The notes: a model not told the origin generated them from the letters alone. A stretch of DNA of 64,000 nucleotides from Streptomyces sp. SA15 (GCF_002291145.1 NZ_NTGE01000096.1:1-64000), one strand, 5' to 3'; numbered from the stretch's first letter, positions 53,859 to 63,600 are shown. Numbers and translations: made by a program.

Positions 53859-55277
53859 GTGCCGTCGATGCTCGATGCGGTCGTGGTGGGTGCGGGGCCG
53901 AACGGGCTGACCGCTGCCGTGGAGCTGGCCCGCCGAGGCTTCTCCGTGGCCGTCTTCGAGGCCCGCGACACCGTCGGCGGGGGAGCCCGCACCGAGGAAC
54001 TCACCCTCCCGGGCTTCCACCACGACCCGTGCTCCGCGGCCCACCCCCTGGGCATCAACTCCCCGGCGTTCCGCGCCCTGCCCCTGGAGCGTTACGGCCT
54101 CGAGTGGCTGCACGCCGAGCTGCCCATGGCGCACCCCTTCACCGACGGCACCGCCGCCGTGCTGTCCCGGTCGGTCGGCGAGACGGCCGCCTCCTTGGGA
54201 CCGCGCGACGCGGGGACGTACCGCAGACTGGTCGAGCCCTTCCTGCACCAGTGGGACACCCTGATCCGCGACTTCATGTCCCTGCCGCTCACCGCCTTGC
54301 CCCGGGACCCGGTCACCCTCGCCCGCTTCGGCCTGGTCGGCCTGCCCCCGTCGACCTGGCTGATGCGCCGCTTCCGCGACGAGCGGGCGAAGGCCCTGTT
54401 CGCCGGCCTCGTCGCGCACGTCATGGCCCCGCTCGGCGGCCTCGCCACCGGCGCCATCGGCCTCGTCTTCGCCCTCGCCGCGCACGCCCGCGGCTGGCCC
54501 GTGGCCCGCGGCGGCTCCCAGTCCATCTCCGACGCGCTCACCGCCTACCTGAAGGACCTCGGCGGCACCGTCCACACCGACTACGAGGTCAAGCGCCTCG
54601 ACGACCTGCCGCCCGCCCGCGCGTACGTCTTCGACACCTCGCCCACCGCCCTGGCCCGCATCGCCGGCTTCGGCCGCTCCTACGAGGGCTACCGGTACGG
54701 CCCCGGAGTCTTCAAGATCGACTACGCGCTGGACGGCCCCGTGCCGTGGACCGCTCAGGAGGCGCGCAGGACCACCACCGTGCAGATCGGCGCCGACAGC
54801 GCCGAGATCGGCACCGCCCTGCGCGCGGCGTCCCGAGAGGGCCGGGCGCCCGACAGGCCGTTCATGATCACCGTGCAGCCCAGTGTCGTCGACCCCACCC
54901 GGGCCCCGGCGGGCAAGCAGGTCTTCTGGGCGTACGGCCACGTCCCCAGCGGCTGGACCGGCGACCTCACCGAAGCCATGGAACGCCAACTGGAGCGCTT
55001 CGCCCCGGGCTTCAGCGACCGCGTCCTCGCCCGCGCGACCGCCGGCCCGCCAGAACTCGCCGCCCGCAACGCCAACTACGTCGGCGGCGACATCGGCACC
55101 GGCGCGTTCACCGGGCTCCAGACCCTGCTGCGCCCCAGACTGTCCCTGTCCCCGTACGACACCCCGCACCCGGCCGTCTTCATCTGCTCCTCGGCCACCC
55201 CGCCGGGACCCGGCGTGCACGGAATGTCGGGACACAACGCGGCGAAGGCCGTCTGGAGGAGGCTGCGGCAGACATGA
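53859..55277 (+). CDS. Phytoene desaturase-like FAD-dependent oxidoreductase
   Basis: The 472-residue protein starts at GTG 53859 with the FAD-binding loop VVVGAGPNGLTAAVELARRG. GGGARTEELTLPGFHHDPCSAAHP and the C-terminal GMSGHNAAKAVWRRL of the CrtI/amine-oxidase-like NAD(P)/FAD group follow. No carotenoid genes adjoin it, so the substrate is open. Its stop overlaps the macro-domain gene (ATGA), implying coupled expression. Confidence 0.87.
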   Translation: MPSMLDAVVVGAGPNGLTAAVELARRGFSVAVFEARDTVGGGARTEELTLPGFHHDPCSAAHPLGINSPAFRALPLERYGLEWLHAELPMAHPFTDGTAAVLSRSVGETAASLGPRDAGTYRRLVEPFLHQWDTLIRDFMSLPLTALPRDPVTLARFGLVGLPPSTWLMRRFRDERAKALFAGLVAHVMAPLGGLATGAIGLVFALAAHARGWPVARGGSQSISDALTAYLKDLGGTVHTDYEVKRLDDLPPARAYVFDTSPTALARIAGFGRSYEGYRYGPGVFKIDYALDGPVPWTAQEARRTTTVQIGADSAEIGTALRAASREGRAPDRPFMITVQPSVVDPTRAPAGKQVFWAYGHVPSGWTGDLTEAMERQLERFAPGFSDRVLARATAGPPELAARNANYVGGDIGTGAFTGLQTLLRPRLSLSPYDTPHPAVFICSSATPPGPGVHGMSGHNAAKAVWRRLRQT

Positions 55278-55783
55278 CCACGATCACCCTCGCGCAGGGG
55301 GACATCACCCGGCAGACCGTCGACGCGATCGTCAACGCGGCCAACTCCTCCCTGCTCGGCGGTGGCGGCGTCGACGGCGCCATCCACCGCCGCGGCGGCC
55401 CCGCGATCCTCAAGGACTGCCGCAAACTCCGCGCCTCCCAGTACGGGAAGGGCCTCCCCACCGGCCAGGCGGTCGCGACGACGGCGGGCGAACTGGACGC
55501 GCGCTGGGTGATCCACACGGTGGGGCCGCGCTTCAGCCAGGACGAGGACCGGTCGGCGCTGCTGGCGTCCTGCTACCGCGAGTCGCTGCGGGTCGCCGAC
55601 GAACTCGGCGCCCGCACGGTCGCGTTCCCGGCCGTCTCGGCCGGCATCTACGGCTGGCCGATCGAGGACGCCGCCCGGATCGCCGTGGAGACGGTGAAGG
55701 CGACCGGGACGGCGGTCGAGGAGATCCGGTTCGTCCTCTTCGACGAGCGGGCGTACGAGGCGTTCGCCGCGCAGGTCCGCTGA
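55274..55783 (+). CDS. Macro-domain O-acetyl-ADP-ribose deacetylase
   Basis: This 169-residue macro domain has DAIVNAANSSLLGGGGVDGAIHRRGG, the ADP-ribose-binding and catalytic loop, and FPAVSAGIYGWPIEDAARIA. It removes acetyl or ADP-ribosyl groups from ADP-ribose adducts. It is translationally coupled to an FAD oxidoreductase. A sirtuin, a source of O-acetyl-ADP-ribose, is encoded 7 kb downstream at 62769. Confidence 0.92.
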   Translation: MTTITLAQGDITRQTVDAIVNAANSSLLGGGGVDGAIHRRGGPAILKDCRKLRASQYGKGLPTGQAVATTAGELDARWVIHTVGPRFSQDEDRSALLASCYRESLRVADELGARTVAFPAVSAGIYGWPIEDAARIAVETVKATGTAVEEIRFVLFDERAYEAFAAQVR

Positions 55784-56005
55784 CGGCACCGAGCGTCTCG
55801 CCAACAGGACCGCACAAAGTCCGACAGGATCATTGCTTCGATTGTGTTCGGGTCCTAGGGTTCCCCTGACTACTCGGCAGTTGTTTTTGTCACCAGCAGG
55901 TGTGTTCTGACCCGACATCAACTTGCGGAACCCCAACAGCAATCGACAAGACCTGACGCACGCTCAGCCGCTCAGCGCACTGTCGTACCGAGGAAGGGCC
56001 CCGGC

Positions 56006-59000
56006 ATGCCGCACCCGCACGCGTTCCCCCACGACCGTCCCGTCGTCAGCCGTCGCCGTCTCCTGGAGGGCTCGGCCGCCGTCCTCGGCGCGCTCGCCCT
56101 GTCCGCGTCGCCCGTCGCCGCGCACGCGGCCGGGCGGCGCGAGGCGGCGGCGGACGGCTCGCCCGAGTGGAACGGCAACATCGCCGTCTTCCGGCTGGGC
56201 ACCGAGCCCCCGCACACCACCCTCATGCCGTACCAGGACGTCAGACAGGCCCTGGCCGGCGACCGTACGCGCTCCCCGTACCGGCTGAGCCTCGACGGGA
56301 AGTGGAAGTTCGCCTACGTCGACCGCCCCGACGACCGCGACACCGACTTCTACCACCCCGACCTCGACGACAGCTCCTGGGACACCATCCCCGTGCCGTC
56401 CGTCTGGCAGATGCACGGCTACGACTTCCCGATCTACGTCAACATCACCTACCCCTGGTGGGGCCCCAACGGCCTGGGGGAGGAGCCGCAGCCGCCCGCC
56501 GCGCCGACCCGCTACAACCCCGTCGGCCAGTACCGCCGTACGTTCACCGTGCCGAGGGACTGGTCGGGACGGCGGACGTTCCTGCACTTCGAGGGCGTCA
56601 AGTCGGCCCACTACGTGTGGATCAACGGGGAGTTGGTCGGTTACCACGAGGACTCCTTCACCCCCGCCGAGTACGACATCACCAAGTACCTCAAGCCCGG
56701 CACCAACCGGATCGCGGTGGAGGTGTACCGCTACTCCGACGGCGACTGGCTGGAGGACCAGGACATGATCCGGCTGAGCGGCATCTTCCGCTCGGTCTAC
56801 CTGTATTCCACCCCGGCCGTGCACCTGCGCGACTTCAAGCTGGACACCCCGCTGAGCGACGACTACACGGCCGCCGAGCTGTCGGTCACCGCGAGCGTGC
56901 GGGACTACGAGGGCGGATCCGGAGGACGGTATACCGTCGACGCGATGCTGTATGACGCCGACGGGCACCAAGTCTGGTCCCGGCCGCTCCAGCAGAGGGT
57001 CGACCTCGGCTCCGGTGCCGAGGCGACCGTACAGGCCGCGAAGGCCGTACCCGCCCCGAAGCTGTGGTCGGCCGAACACCCCAACCTCTACACCGCCGTC
57101 CTGCGGCTGCGCGACCCGGCGGGCAGGGTGATCGAGACCCTCTCGCACCGGGTCGGCCTGCGCGAGTTCGCGCTCAAGGACGGGCTGATGCGCATCAACG
57201 GCAAGCCCGTCTCCTTCCGCGGCACCAACCGCCACGAGATGCACCCCGCCCGCGGCACCGCCCTCACCCGCGCGGACATGATCGAGGACATCCAGATCAT
57301 CAAGCGGCTGAACATGAACACGGTCCGCACCTCGCACTACCCCAACAATCCGCTGTGGAACGAACTCGCCGACGAATACGGCCTGTACCTCGTCGACGAG
57401 ACCAACCTCGAAACCCACGGCATCCGGAGCGAGTACCCGGGCAACCACGCCGACTGGACCGAGGCGTGCGTGGCCCGCGCGCAGAACATGGTCCACCGCG
57501 ACAAGAACCACGCCTCGGTGGTCATCTGGTCGCTCGGCAACGAGGCCGGTGGCGGCAGCACGTTCGTCGCCATGCACGACTGGATCCGGTCGTACGACCC
57601 GACGCGGGTCATCCAGTACGAGGGCGACGACCGCCCCACGATCAGCGACATCCGCTCGGAGATGTACGAGACGCCCCAGCGCGTCGAACAGCGGGCGAAG
57701 GACACCGCGGACACTCGGCCGTACGTGATGATCGAGTACTCGCACGCGATGGGGAACTCGAACGGCAACTTCAAGAAGTACTGGGACATCATCCGCCGCC
57801 ACGACGTCCTCCAGGGCGGCTGGATCTGGGACTTCGTCGACCAGTCGCTCAGCTGGCCGACCCCGACCCGCAAACTTCTGACCGAGACCGGCCCCGGCAG
57901 GCTGCGCGGCGAGATCCTCGCCCCCAGCGGCACCTTCGACCGGGCCAAGGGCGTCTACGGTGGCACCGTCTTCGCCCGTGACGCGAGCCTCGACCTGACC
58001 GGCTCGCTGACCCTGGAGGCCTGGGTCACCCCGCACGTGACCGGCTACCACCAGCCGATCATCGCCAAGGGCGACACGCAGTACGCGCTGAAGCAATCGG
58101 GCCGGAACCTGGAGTTCTTCATCCACGGCGGCGGCCAGTGGATCACCGCCACCTGGGCGCTGCCGGACGACTGGACCGGCACCGAGCACCACATCGCCGG
58201 CGTCTTCGACGCGGACGCGGGCACGCTGACCCTCTACGTCGACGGCCAGGCCAGGGCCACCCGGACCACCACCCGGCGTCCCAGCAGCAACACCGCGCCC
58301 CTCGCGCTCGCCACCGACGTCGACAACATCACACGGGAGTTCAGCGGCACCATCCGCCGGGCCCGCGTCTACGCCCGTGCCCTCAGCGCCGCCGAACTTG
58401 CCTCCGACAGCCGCGGATCCGGCGACGAGGGCGTGCGGTTCTGGTTCGACGCGGCCACCGTCGGCGTCACCGAGAAGCGGTCGAAGGAGAAGACGTTCTT
58501 CGCGTACGGTGGCGACTGGGGCGACAACCCCAACGACGGGAACTTCGTCGCCGACGGCGTCGTCACCGCCGACCGGGGACACACCGGCAAGGCGGCCGAG
58601 ATCAAGCGGGTCTACCAGGCGATCAACGCGGCAGCCGCCTCGGGCGGCGGAGCCGGTGCGGTCACCCTCATCAACGAGAACCTCTTCACCAACCTCCGTG
58701 AGTTCGACGGGAGTTGGCGGCTCGTCGCGGACGGCAGGGTCGTCCAGCGAGGGAAGCTGACCCGCGCTCAGCTGGACGTGCCGCCACTGTCGAGCAAGGA
58801 CGTCACGGTGCCGCTGCGACTCCCGGCCGACCCGGCACCCGGCACGGAGTACTTCCTGGAACTGTCCTTCACCACCAAGGAAGCCACCCCCTGGGCGAAG
58901 GCCGGCTTCGAGGTGGCCGTACAGCAACTCGCCCTCGACGCCGGCAGCCCGGCCGTGACCCCGGTGCCGCTGGACAGCGTGCCGACGCTCAGCCACCAGG

Positions 59001-59908
59001 AGAGCGACGGGTCGATCACGGTGAAGGGCAAGGGCTTCTCCGTCACCGTCGACAAGACCAGCGGCGTCATCACGTCGTACGAGGCCCGCGGCACCCGGCT
59101 GATCACCTCCGGACCCGCGCCGAACTTCTGGCGTGCGCCCACCGACAACGACCACGGCAACGGCCAGCACACCCGCAACCAGACCTGGCGCGACGCCGGC
59201 GCGCGCCGCAAGGTGACGGACGTGAGCGTGCGCGCCCTGCGCGACAAGGCCGTCGAGATCAAGGTCAGCGGCACACTGCCGACGACCACGGAGTCGACGT
59301 ACACCACCACGTACACGGTCTTCGGCAACGGAGAGATCAAGGTCGACCACACCCTGCACCCCGGCGCGGCGAACCTGCCGTACATCCCGGAGGTCGGCAG
59401 CCTGCTGTTCCTTCCGGGCCGCCTGGAGCAGCTGCGCTACTACGGCCGCGGCCCCGAGGAGAACCACTGGGACCGCAACTACGGCACGGACGTGGGTATT
59501 TACTCCGGGACCGTCTCCGGGCAGTGGACCTCCTACATCCGCCCACAGGAGAACGGCAACAAGACCGACGTCCGCTGGATCGCCCTGACCGGCCGCGACG
59601 GAACCGGACTGCTCGTCTCCGGCGAGCCGCTCCTCGAGGTCAACGCCTCGCACTTCACGCCGGAGGACCTGTCGTCCGGCGTGCGTCACGACTACCAGCT
59701 CACCCCGCGCGAGGAGGTCGTCCTGCGCGTGAACCACCGGCAGATGGGCGTCGGCGGTGACAACAGCTGGGGTGCGCACACGCACGACGAGTTCAAGCTG
59801 TTCGCGAACCGCGATTACTCGTACAGCTACCGGCTGCGGCCCCTCACGGACGTCGACGAGGCGATGGCGGCCTCGCGGCGGCCCACGGCGACGGACTTCG
59901 CCGGGTAG
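56006..59908 (+). CDS. Tat-exported GH2 beta-galactosidase with LamG-like insert
   Basis: The 1300-residue protein begins with a twin-arginine signal (VSRRRLLEGSAAVLGALAL, cleaved near residue 44). GH2 sugar-binding, immunoglobulin-like and TIM-barrel domains follow. The acid/base is Glu513 in SLGNEAGGG and the nucleophile Glu577 in MIEYSHAMGNSNG. A concanavalin/LamG-like domain (about 643-800, SGSLTLEAWVTP-type block and GTIRRARVYARAL) is inserted before the C-terminal beta-sandwich (GPAPNFWRAPTDND). It should hydrolyse extracellular beta-galactosides, perhaps on plant polysaccharide. About 250 extra residues set it apart from E. coli LacZ. Confidence 0.9.
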   Translation: MPHPHAFPHDRPVVSRRRLLEGSAAVLGALALSASPVAAHAAGRREAAADGSPEWNGNIAVFRLGTEPPHTTLMPYQDVRQALAGDRTRSPYRLSLDGKWKFAYVDRPDDRDTDFYHPDLDDSSWDTIPVPSVWQMHGYDFPIYVNITYPWWGPNGLGEEPQPPAAPTRYNPVGQYRRTFTVPRDWSGRRTFLHFEGVKSAHYVWINGELVGYHEDSFTPAEYDITKYLKPGTNRIAVEVYRYSDGDWLEDQDMIRLSGIFRSVYLYSTPAVHLRDFKLDTPLSDDYTAAELSVTASVRDYEGGSGGRYTVDAMLYDADGHQVWSRPLQQRVDLGSGAEATVQAAKAVPAPKLWSAEHPNLYTAVLRLRDPAGRVIETLSHRVGLREFALKDGLMRINGKPVSFRGTNRHEMHPARGTALTRADMIEDIQIIKRLNMNTVRTSHYPNNPLWNELADEYGLYLVDETNLETHGIRSEYPGNHADWTEACVARAQNMVHRDKNHASVVIWSLGNEAGGGSTFVAMHDWIRSYDPTRVIQYEGDDRPTISDIRSEMYETPQRVEQRAKDTADTRPYVMIEYSHAMGNSNGNFKKYWDIIRRHDVLQGGWIWDFVDQSLSWPTPTRKLLTETGPGRLRGEILAPSGTFDRAKGVYGGTVFARDASLDLTGSLTLEAWVTPHVTGYHQPIIAKGDTQYALKQSGRNLEFFIHGGGQWITATWALPDDWTGTEHHIAGVFDADAGTLTLYVDGQARATRTTTRRPSSNTAPLALATDVDNITREFSGTIRRARVYARALSAAELASDSRGSGDEGVRFWFDAATVGVTEKRSKEKTFFAYGGDWGDNPNDGNFVADGVVTADRGHTGKAAEIKRVYQAINAAAASGGGAGAVTLINENLFTNLREFDGSWRLVADGRVVQRGKLTRAQLDVPPLSSKDVTVPLRLPADPAPGTEYFLELSFTTKEATPWAKAGFEVAVQQLALDAGSPAVTPVPLDSVPTLSHQESDGSITVKGKGFSVTVDKTSGVITSYEARGTRLITSGPAPNFWRAPTDNDHGNGQHTRNQTWRDAGARRKVTDVSVRALRDKAVEIKVSGTLPTTTESTYTTTYTVFGNGEIKVDHTLHPGAANLPYIPEVGSLLFLPGRLEQLRYYGRGPEENHWDRNYGTDVGIYSGTVSGQWTSYIRPQENGNKTDVRWIALTGRDGTGLLVSGEPLLEVNASHFTPEDLSSGVRHDYQLTPREEVVLRVNHRQMGVGGDNSWGAHTHDEFKLFANRDYSYSYRLRPLTDVDEAMAASRRPTATDFAG

Positions 59909-59924
59909 CGCACCGCGTACGGCT

Positions 59925-59955
59925 CCCGGCAGGGCGTGCTCCGCGCCCTGCCGGG
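59925..59955 (+). terminator. Terminator after the beta-galactosidase gene
   Basis: CCCGGCAGGGCG (59925-59936) pairs perfectly with CGCCCTGCCGGG (59944-59955) around a 7-nt loop, 16 bp after the stop codon. Confidence 0.8.
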
Positions 59956-60122
59956 CCGGGGTTCCCTCTAGGGGGCTTCACTGATCGGCGGCGTCACTGA
60001 TGCTGCGGTTGCTGCGGGAGTCGGGTGGCGATCCGGCAGGGTCCAGGACACACGAGGTTGATGTCGGATTCTCGCCAGCCCCGGCGCGGCCCGTGCCCGA
60101 TGCTGGACGCATGCAGATGGGG

Positions 60123-61592
60123 ATGCACACCGACACCGAGCGCTGTGTACGCGCCGTTCAGTCCAAGGACGCCCGCTTCGACGGCTGGTTCTTCACGGCT
60201 GTCCTGACCACCCGCATCTACTGCCGGCCCAGCTGCCCGGTGGTGCCGCCCAAGCCCGAGAACATGACGTTCTACCCGAGTGCGGCGGCCTGCCAGCAGG
60301 CCGGCTTCCGGGCCTGCAAGCGGTGCCGGCCCGACACCAGCCCCGGATCCCCGGAGTGGAACCAGCGCGCCGACCTCGTGGCCCGCGCCATGCGGCTGAT
60401 CGCCGACGGCGTCGTGGACCGCGAGGGCGTGCCCGGTCTCGCCGCCCGGCTCGGCTACAGCACCCGGCAGATCGAACGCCAACTGCTCGCGGAGCTGGGC
60501 GCGGGCCCGCTCGCCCTGGCCCGCGCCCAGCGCGCCCAGACGGCAAGGCTCCTCATCGAGACGACCCCGCTCACGATGGCGGAGATCGCCTTCGCCGCCG
60601 GCTTCTCCTCGATCCGCACCTTCAACGACACCGTGCGCGAGGTCTTCGCCCTGTCACCCAGCGACCTGCGCGCCCGGGTGCCGAAGACGAACTCCCAGGC
60701 CACCCCCGGCGCCCTCACCCTCCGCCTCCCCTTCCGCGCCCCCCTCAATCCCGACAACCTCTTCGGCCACCTCGCGGCCACCGCGGTCCCCGGCGTGGAG
60801 GAGTGGCGGGACGGCGCCTACCGGCGCACGCTCCGACTGCCGTACGGCCACGGCGTCGTGACCCTCGCCCCGCGCCCCGACCACATCGCCTGCCGCCTCA
60901 CCCTCAGCGATCTCCGCGACCTGACGGTCGCCATCAGCCGCTGCCGCCGCATGCTCGACCTGGACGCCGACCCGGTCGCTGTCGACGACCAACTGCGTAC
61001 GGATCCCGTTCTGGCGCCCCTGGTCGACAAGGCGCCCGGCCGACGCGTCCCGCGTACGGTCGACGAGGCGGAGTTCGCCGTACGGGCGGTACTCGGCCAG
61101 CAGGTCTCCACGGCCGCCGCCCGCACCCACGCCGGCCGCCTGGTCATCGCGCACGGCGAACCGGTGGACGACCCCGAGGGCGGCCTCACCCACCTTTTCC
61201 CGGCCCCCGAGGCGCTCGCCGCACTCGACCCCGAGTCACTCGCGATGCCCCGCACGCGCCGCACCACCTTCACCACACTGGTACGCGAACTCACGGACGG
61301 CGCCCTCAACTTGGGCGTGGAGAGCGACTGGTTGGAAACCCGCGCCCGGCTCCTCACGCTCCCCGGCTTCGGCCCCTGGACGGCCGACGTCATCGCGATG
61401 CGCGCCCTCGGCGACCCCGACGCCTTCCTCCCGACCGACCTCGGAATCCGCCGCGCCGCCCAGGAGCTGGGCCTGCCGTCGACCCCGGCGGCGCTCACGG
61501 CCCGCGCGGCGGCCTGGCGCCCCTGGCGGGCGTACGCGGTCCAGTACCTGTGGGCGACGGACAGCCACCCGATCAACTTCCTTCCCATATAA
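60123..61592 (+). CDS. Ada-domain/AlkA fusion (adaptive-response regulator and 3-methyladenine glycosylase)
   Basis: The 489-residue protein has an Ada N-terminal zinc/methyl-acceptor domain (residues 1-75; YCRPSCP and FRACKRCRPD give the four Cys). An AraC-type helix-turn-helix (about 90-185) and an AlkA HhH-GPD glycosylase (LPGFGPWTADV, catalytic Asp439 in LPTDLG) complete it. It senses DNA alkylation, regulates repair genes and excises alkylated bases. ATGs at 60111 and 60117 are alternatives; 60123 best fits the usual N-terminus. The methyltransferase gene follows after 8 bp. Confidence 0.92.
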   Translation: MHTDTERCVRAVQSKDARFDGWFFTAVLTTRIYCRPSCPVVPPKPENMTFYPSAAACQQAGFRACKRCRPDTSPGSPEWNQRADLVARAMRLIADGVVDREGVPGLAARLGYSTRQIERQLLAELGAGPLALARAQRAQTARLLIETTPLTMAEIAFAAGFSSIRTFNDTVREVFALSPSDLRARVPKTNSQATPGALTLRLPFRAPLNPDNLFGHLAATAVPGVEEWRDGAYRRTLRLPYGHGVVTLAPRPDHIACRLTLSDLRDLTVAISRCRRMLDLDADPVAVDDQLRTDPVLAPLVDKAPGRRVPRTVDEAEFAVRAVLGQQVSTAAARTHAGRLVIAHGEPVDDPEGGLTHLFPAPEALAALDPESLAMPRTRRTTFTTLVRELTDGALNLGVESDWLETRARLLTLPGFGPWTADVIAMRALGDPDAFLPTDLGIRRAAQELGLPSTPAALTARAAAWRPWRAYAVQYLWATDSHPINFLPI

Positions 61593-61600
61593 GGACGTTC

Positions 61601-62095
61601 ATGATGAGCCCGACGAAGCAGCACACCGTGATCGACAGCCCCTACGGCCCTTTGACTCTCGTCGCCGACGGCGGCGTCCTGTGCGGCCTCTACATGACCG
61701 ACCAGCGCCACCGCCCCGCCGAGGAGACCTTCGGCGCCCATGCCGAGGCCCCCTTCGTGGAGGCGGAGGAAGAGCTGGAGGCCTATTTCGCGGGCGAGTT
61801 GAAGGATTTCTCCGTCCAACTCCGCCTGCACGGAACCCCGTTCCAGCGCGGCGTCTGGGACCAGCTCCGCAAGATCCCCTACGGCGAGACCCGCACGTAC
61901 GGCGAACTGGCCGACGCCCTCGGCAACCCCGGCGCCTCCCGCGCCGTCGGCCTCGCCAACGGCAAGAACCCGATCGGCATCATCGTCCCCTGCCACCGCG
62001 TCGTCGGCGCCGACGGCAGCCTCACGGGCTACGGAGGCGGCCTTGACCGCAAGCAGCGGTTGCTGGACTTCGAGAGGGGAACTGCACTCTTCTAG
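61601..62095 (+). CDS. ogt: Methylated-DNA-protein cysteine methyltransferase
   Basis: This 164-residue protein has the suicidal methyl-acceptor Cys131 in IIVPCHRV, the GTPFQRGVW helix-turn-helix start and YGGGLDRKQRLLDFE at the end. It repairs O6-methylguanine. It starts at ATG 61601 behind AAGGACG, 8 bp after the Ada/AlkA gene, so they form one alkylation-repair operon. Confidence 0.95.
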   Translation: MMSPTKQHTVIDSPYGPLTLVADGGVLCGLYMTDQRHRPAEETFGAHAEAPFVEAEEELEAYFAGELKDFSVQLRLHGTPFQRGVWDQLRKIPYGETRTYGELADALGNPGASRAVGLANGKNPIGIIVPCHRVVGADGSLTGYGGGLDRKQRLLDFERGTALF

Positions 62096-62290
62096 GTCGT
62101 GTCTCAAAGTCAGCTTCCCGACTGCATGGCCAACGGCCTTGCCCGGCTGCCCGGACAGGGGCAGCCCTGAAATCACTTCGCCCGTGTTCGCCTCGTCCGG
62201 TACGATCTCGGGATCGTTTTCGCTGCTGGGAGCCATGAGGTTCGCGTGTGGCCTCCCCTGCAGTTCCCAGGCTGAGAGTAGGTTTCGTTC

Positions 62291-62671
62291 ATGGCATGTC
62301 GTATCAGTGAGCTCGTGCTCGGTTGCCGCGACCCCGAGGTGCTGGCGCGGTTCTGGTGCGAGGTCCTGGACTTCGTCGTGCTCGATCGCGAGGACGACGG
62401 CACGCTGGAGATCGGGCCGCGCGAAGGGTTCGGCGGTCCGCAGCCGACGATCATCCTCAGTCGCAGGGACGAGCCGGAGCCGGGGAAGTCCCGGCTGCAC
62501 ATCGACGTCAACGCCACCGACCGCGATCAGGACGCCGAGCTCGAACGCCTTCTCAAGCTCGGTGCTCGCCCGGCCGACATCGGCCAGACAGGGGAGGAGC
62601 AGTGGCATGTCCTGACCGACCCCGAAGGCAATGAGTTCTGCCTGCTCAAGGCCCGCCTCAACCCACTCTGA
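62291..62671 (+). CDS. VOC (glyoxalase-like) family protein
   Basis: This 126-residue single-unit VOC protein has ISELVLGCRDPEVLARFWCEVLDF at the start, the SRLHIDVNATD strand with His, and WHVLTDPEGNEFCLL with the terminal Glu ligand. Function is unspecified; many relatives bind antibiotics or small metabolites. It lies in a patch with a transposase remnant just downstream. Confidence 0.88.
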   Translation: MACRISELVLGCRDPEVLARFWCEVLDFVVLDREDDGTLEIGPREGFGGPQPTIILSRRDEPEPGKSRLHIDVNATDRDQDAELERLLKLGARPADIGQTGEEQWHVLTDPEGNEFCLLKARLNPL

Positions 62672-62713
62672 TGCTCATCGGTCACGCCTCGACACCAGGG
62701 AGCCAGGGTCTGA

Positions 62714-62782
62714 CGAGGCCCGGACGACTACCGAGCCCGGCACGCCGTCGAACGCGGAATCAACCGACTCAAACGCCACCGC
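62714..62782 (+). pseudogene. IS5-type transposase C-terminal scrap
   Basis: One frame reads GPDDYRARHAVERGINRLKRHR, matching the conserved Y-rich/ERxINRLK region near the end of IS5-group DDE transposases. Only about 23 residues survive. It overlaps the last codons of the sirtuin gene on the other strand, so an insertion and deletion event seems to have reset that gene's end. Confidence 0.6.
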
Positions 62783-63500
62783 CGATCCCGCGCAGCAGTT
62801 TCGGCAGCGCCGTGCCGATCGGCTCCCGGATCACCTCGTCGGCCAGGTTGTCGTACGGTGTCGGCTCGGCGTTGACGATGATCAGCCGTGCCCCGTGGTC
62901 GGCGGCGACACCCGCGAGCCCCGCCGCCGGCTGCACCTGCAGACTGGTCCCGACCGCGACGAACACCTGGCAGGCCTTGGTGACGGCGACGGCTTCGCCG
63001 AGTACCACCGGGTCGAGCCGCTCGCCGAACATCACCGTGGCCGACTTCAGGATCCCGCCGCACTCCAGGCACGGCGGATCCTCCTCACCGGCCTCGACCC
63101 GGGCGAGCGCGTCCTCCATGGGGCCGCGCGCATGGCACTTGGTGCAGACGACACCGCGTGCGGTGCCGTGCAGTTCGAGCACCTTGCGGGCGGGCATCCC
63201 GGCGAGCTGGTGCAGCCCGTCCACGTTCTGCGTGATCACCCGCACCGGCACCCCGGACCGCTCCAGCTCGGCGACGGCCCGGTGCGCGGCGTTGGGCTCG
63301 GCCTGGAGGGTGCGGTTCTTGCGGCGCATCTGCCAGGACCGCCGCCGGATCTCCGGATCGCCCATGTAGTACTCGTACGTCGCCAGCTTCTCGGCCCCCG
63401 GATCCCGCCGCCACAGCCCGTTCGGACCGCGGTAGTCCGGGATGCCGGAGTCGGTCGAGATACCGGCGCCGCTCAGGATGGCGACGAGGGGCTTGGTCAT
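62769..63500 (-). CDS. Sir2-family NAD-dependent protein deacylase
   Basis: This 243-residue sirtuin has GAGISTDSGIPDYRG, TQNVDGLHQLAG, the catalytic His in ELHG, and the zinc ligands CTKCH and CLECGG. GERLDP and VGTSLQVQPAAGLAG complete the NAD site. It removes acyl groups from lysines, producing O-acetyl-ADP-ribose. The last few codons overlap the transposase scrap, so the very C-terminus (GIGGGV) may differ from relatives. Confidence 0.93.
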   Translation of the reverse strand: MTKPLVAILSGAGISTDSGIPDYRGPNGLWRRDPGAEKLATYEYYMGDPEIRRRSWQMRRKNRTLQAEPNAAHRAVAELERSGVPVRVITQNVDGLHQLAGMPARKVLELHGTARGVVCTKCHARGPMEDALARVEAGEEDPPCLECGGILKSATVMFGERLDPVVLGEAVAVTKACQVFVAVGTSLQVQPAAGLAGVAADHGARLIIVNAEPTPYDNLADEVIREPIGTALPKLLRGIGGGV

Positions 63501-63600
63501 GTCACCGAGGGTAGGACGGGCGGTCCGGAGCGGCGAACGGATATCCGGCAGCCGAACGGAAGCGCCGGTCCGCCGGGATCCCCGGTGTTAGGGTCCGCGC

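Noticed and set aside
55964..59785. 1273-codon minus-strand frame opposite the beta-galactosidase
   Set aside because: A shadow of the GH2 gene in a GC-rich codon register, without recognisable motifs.
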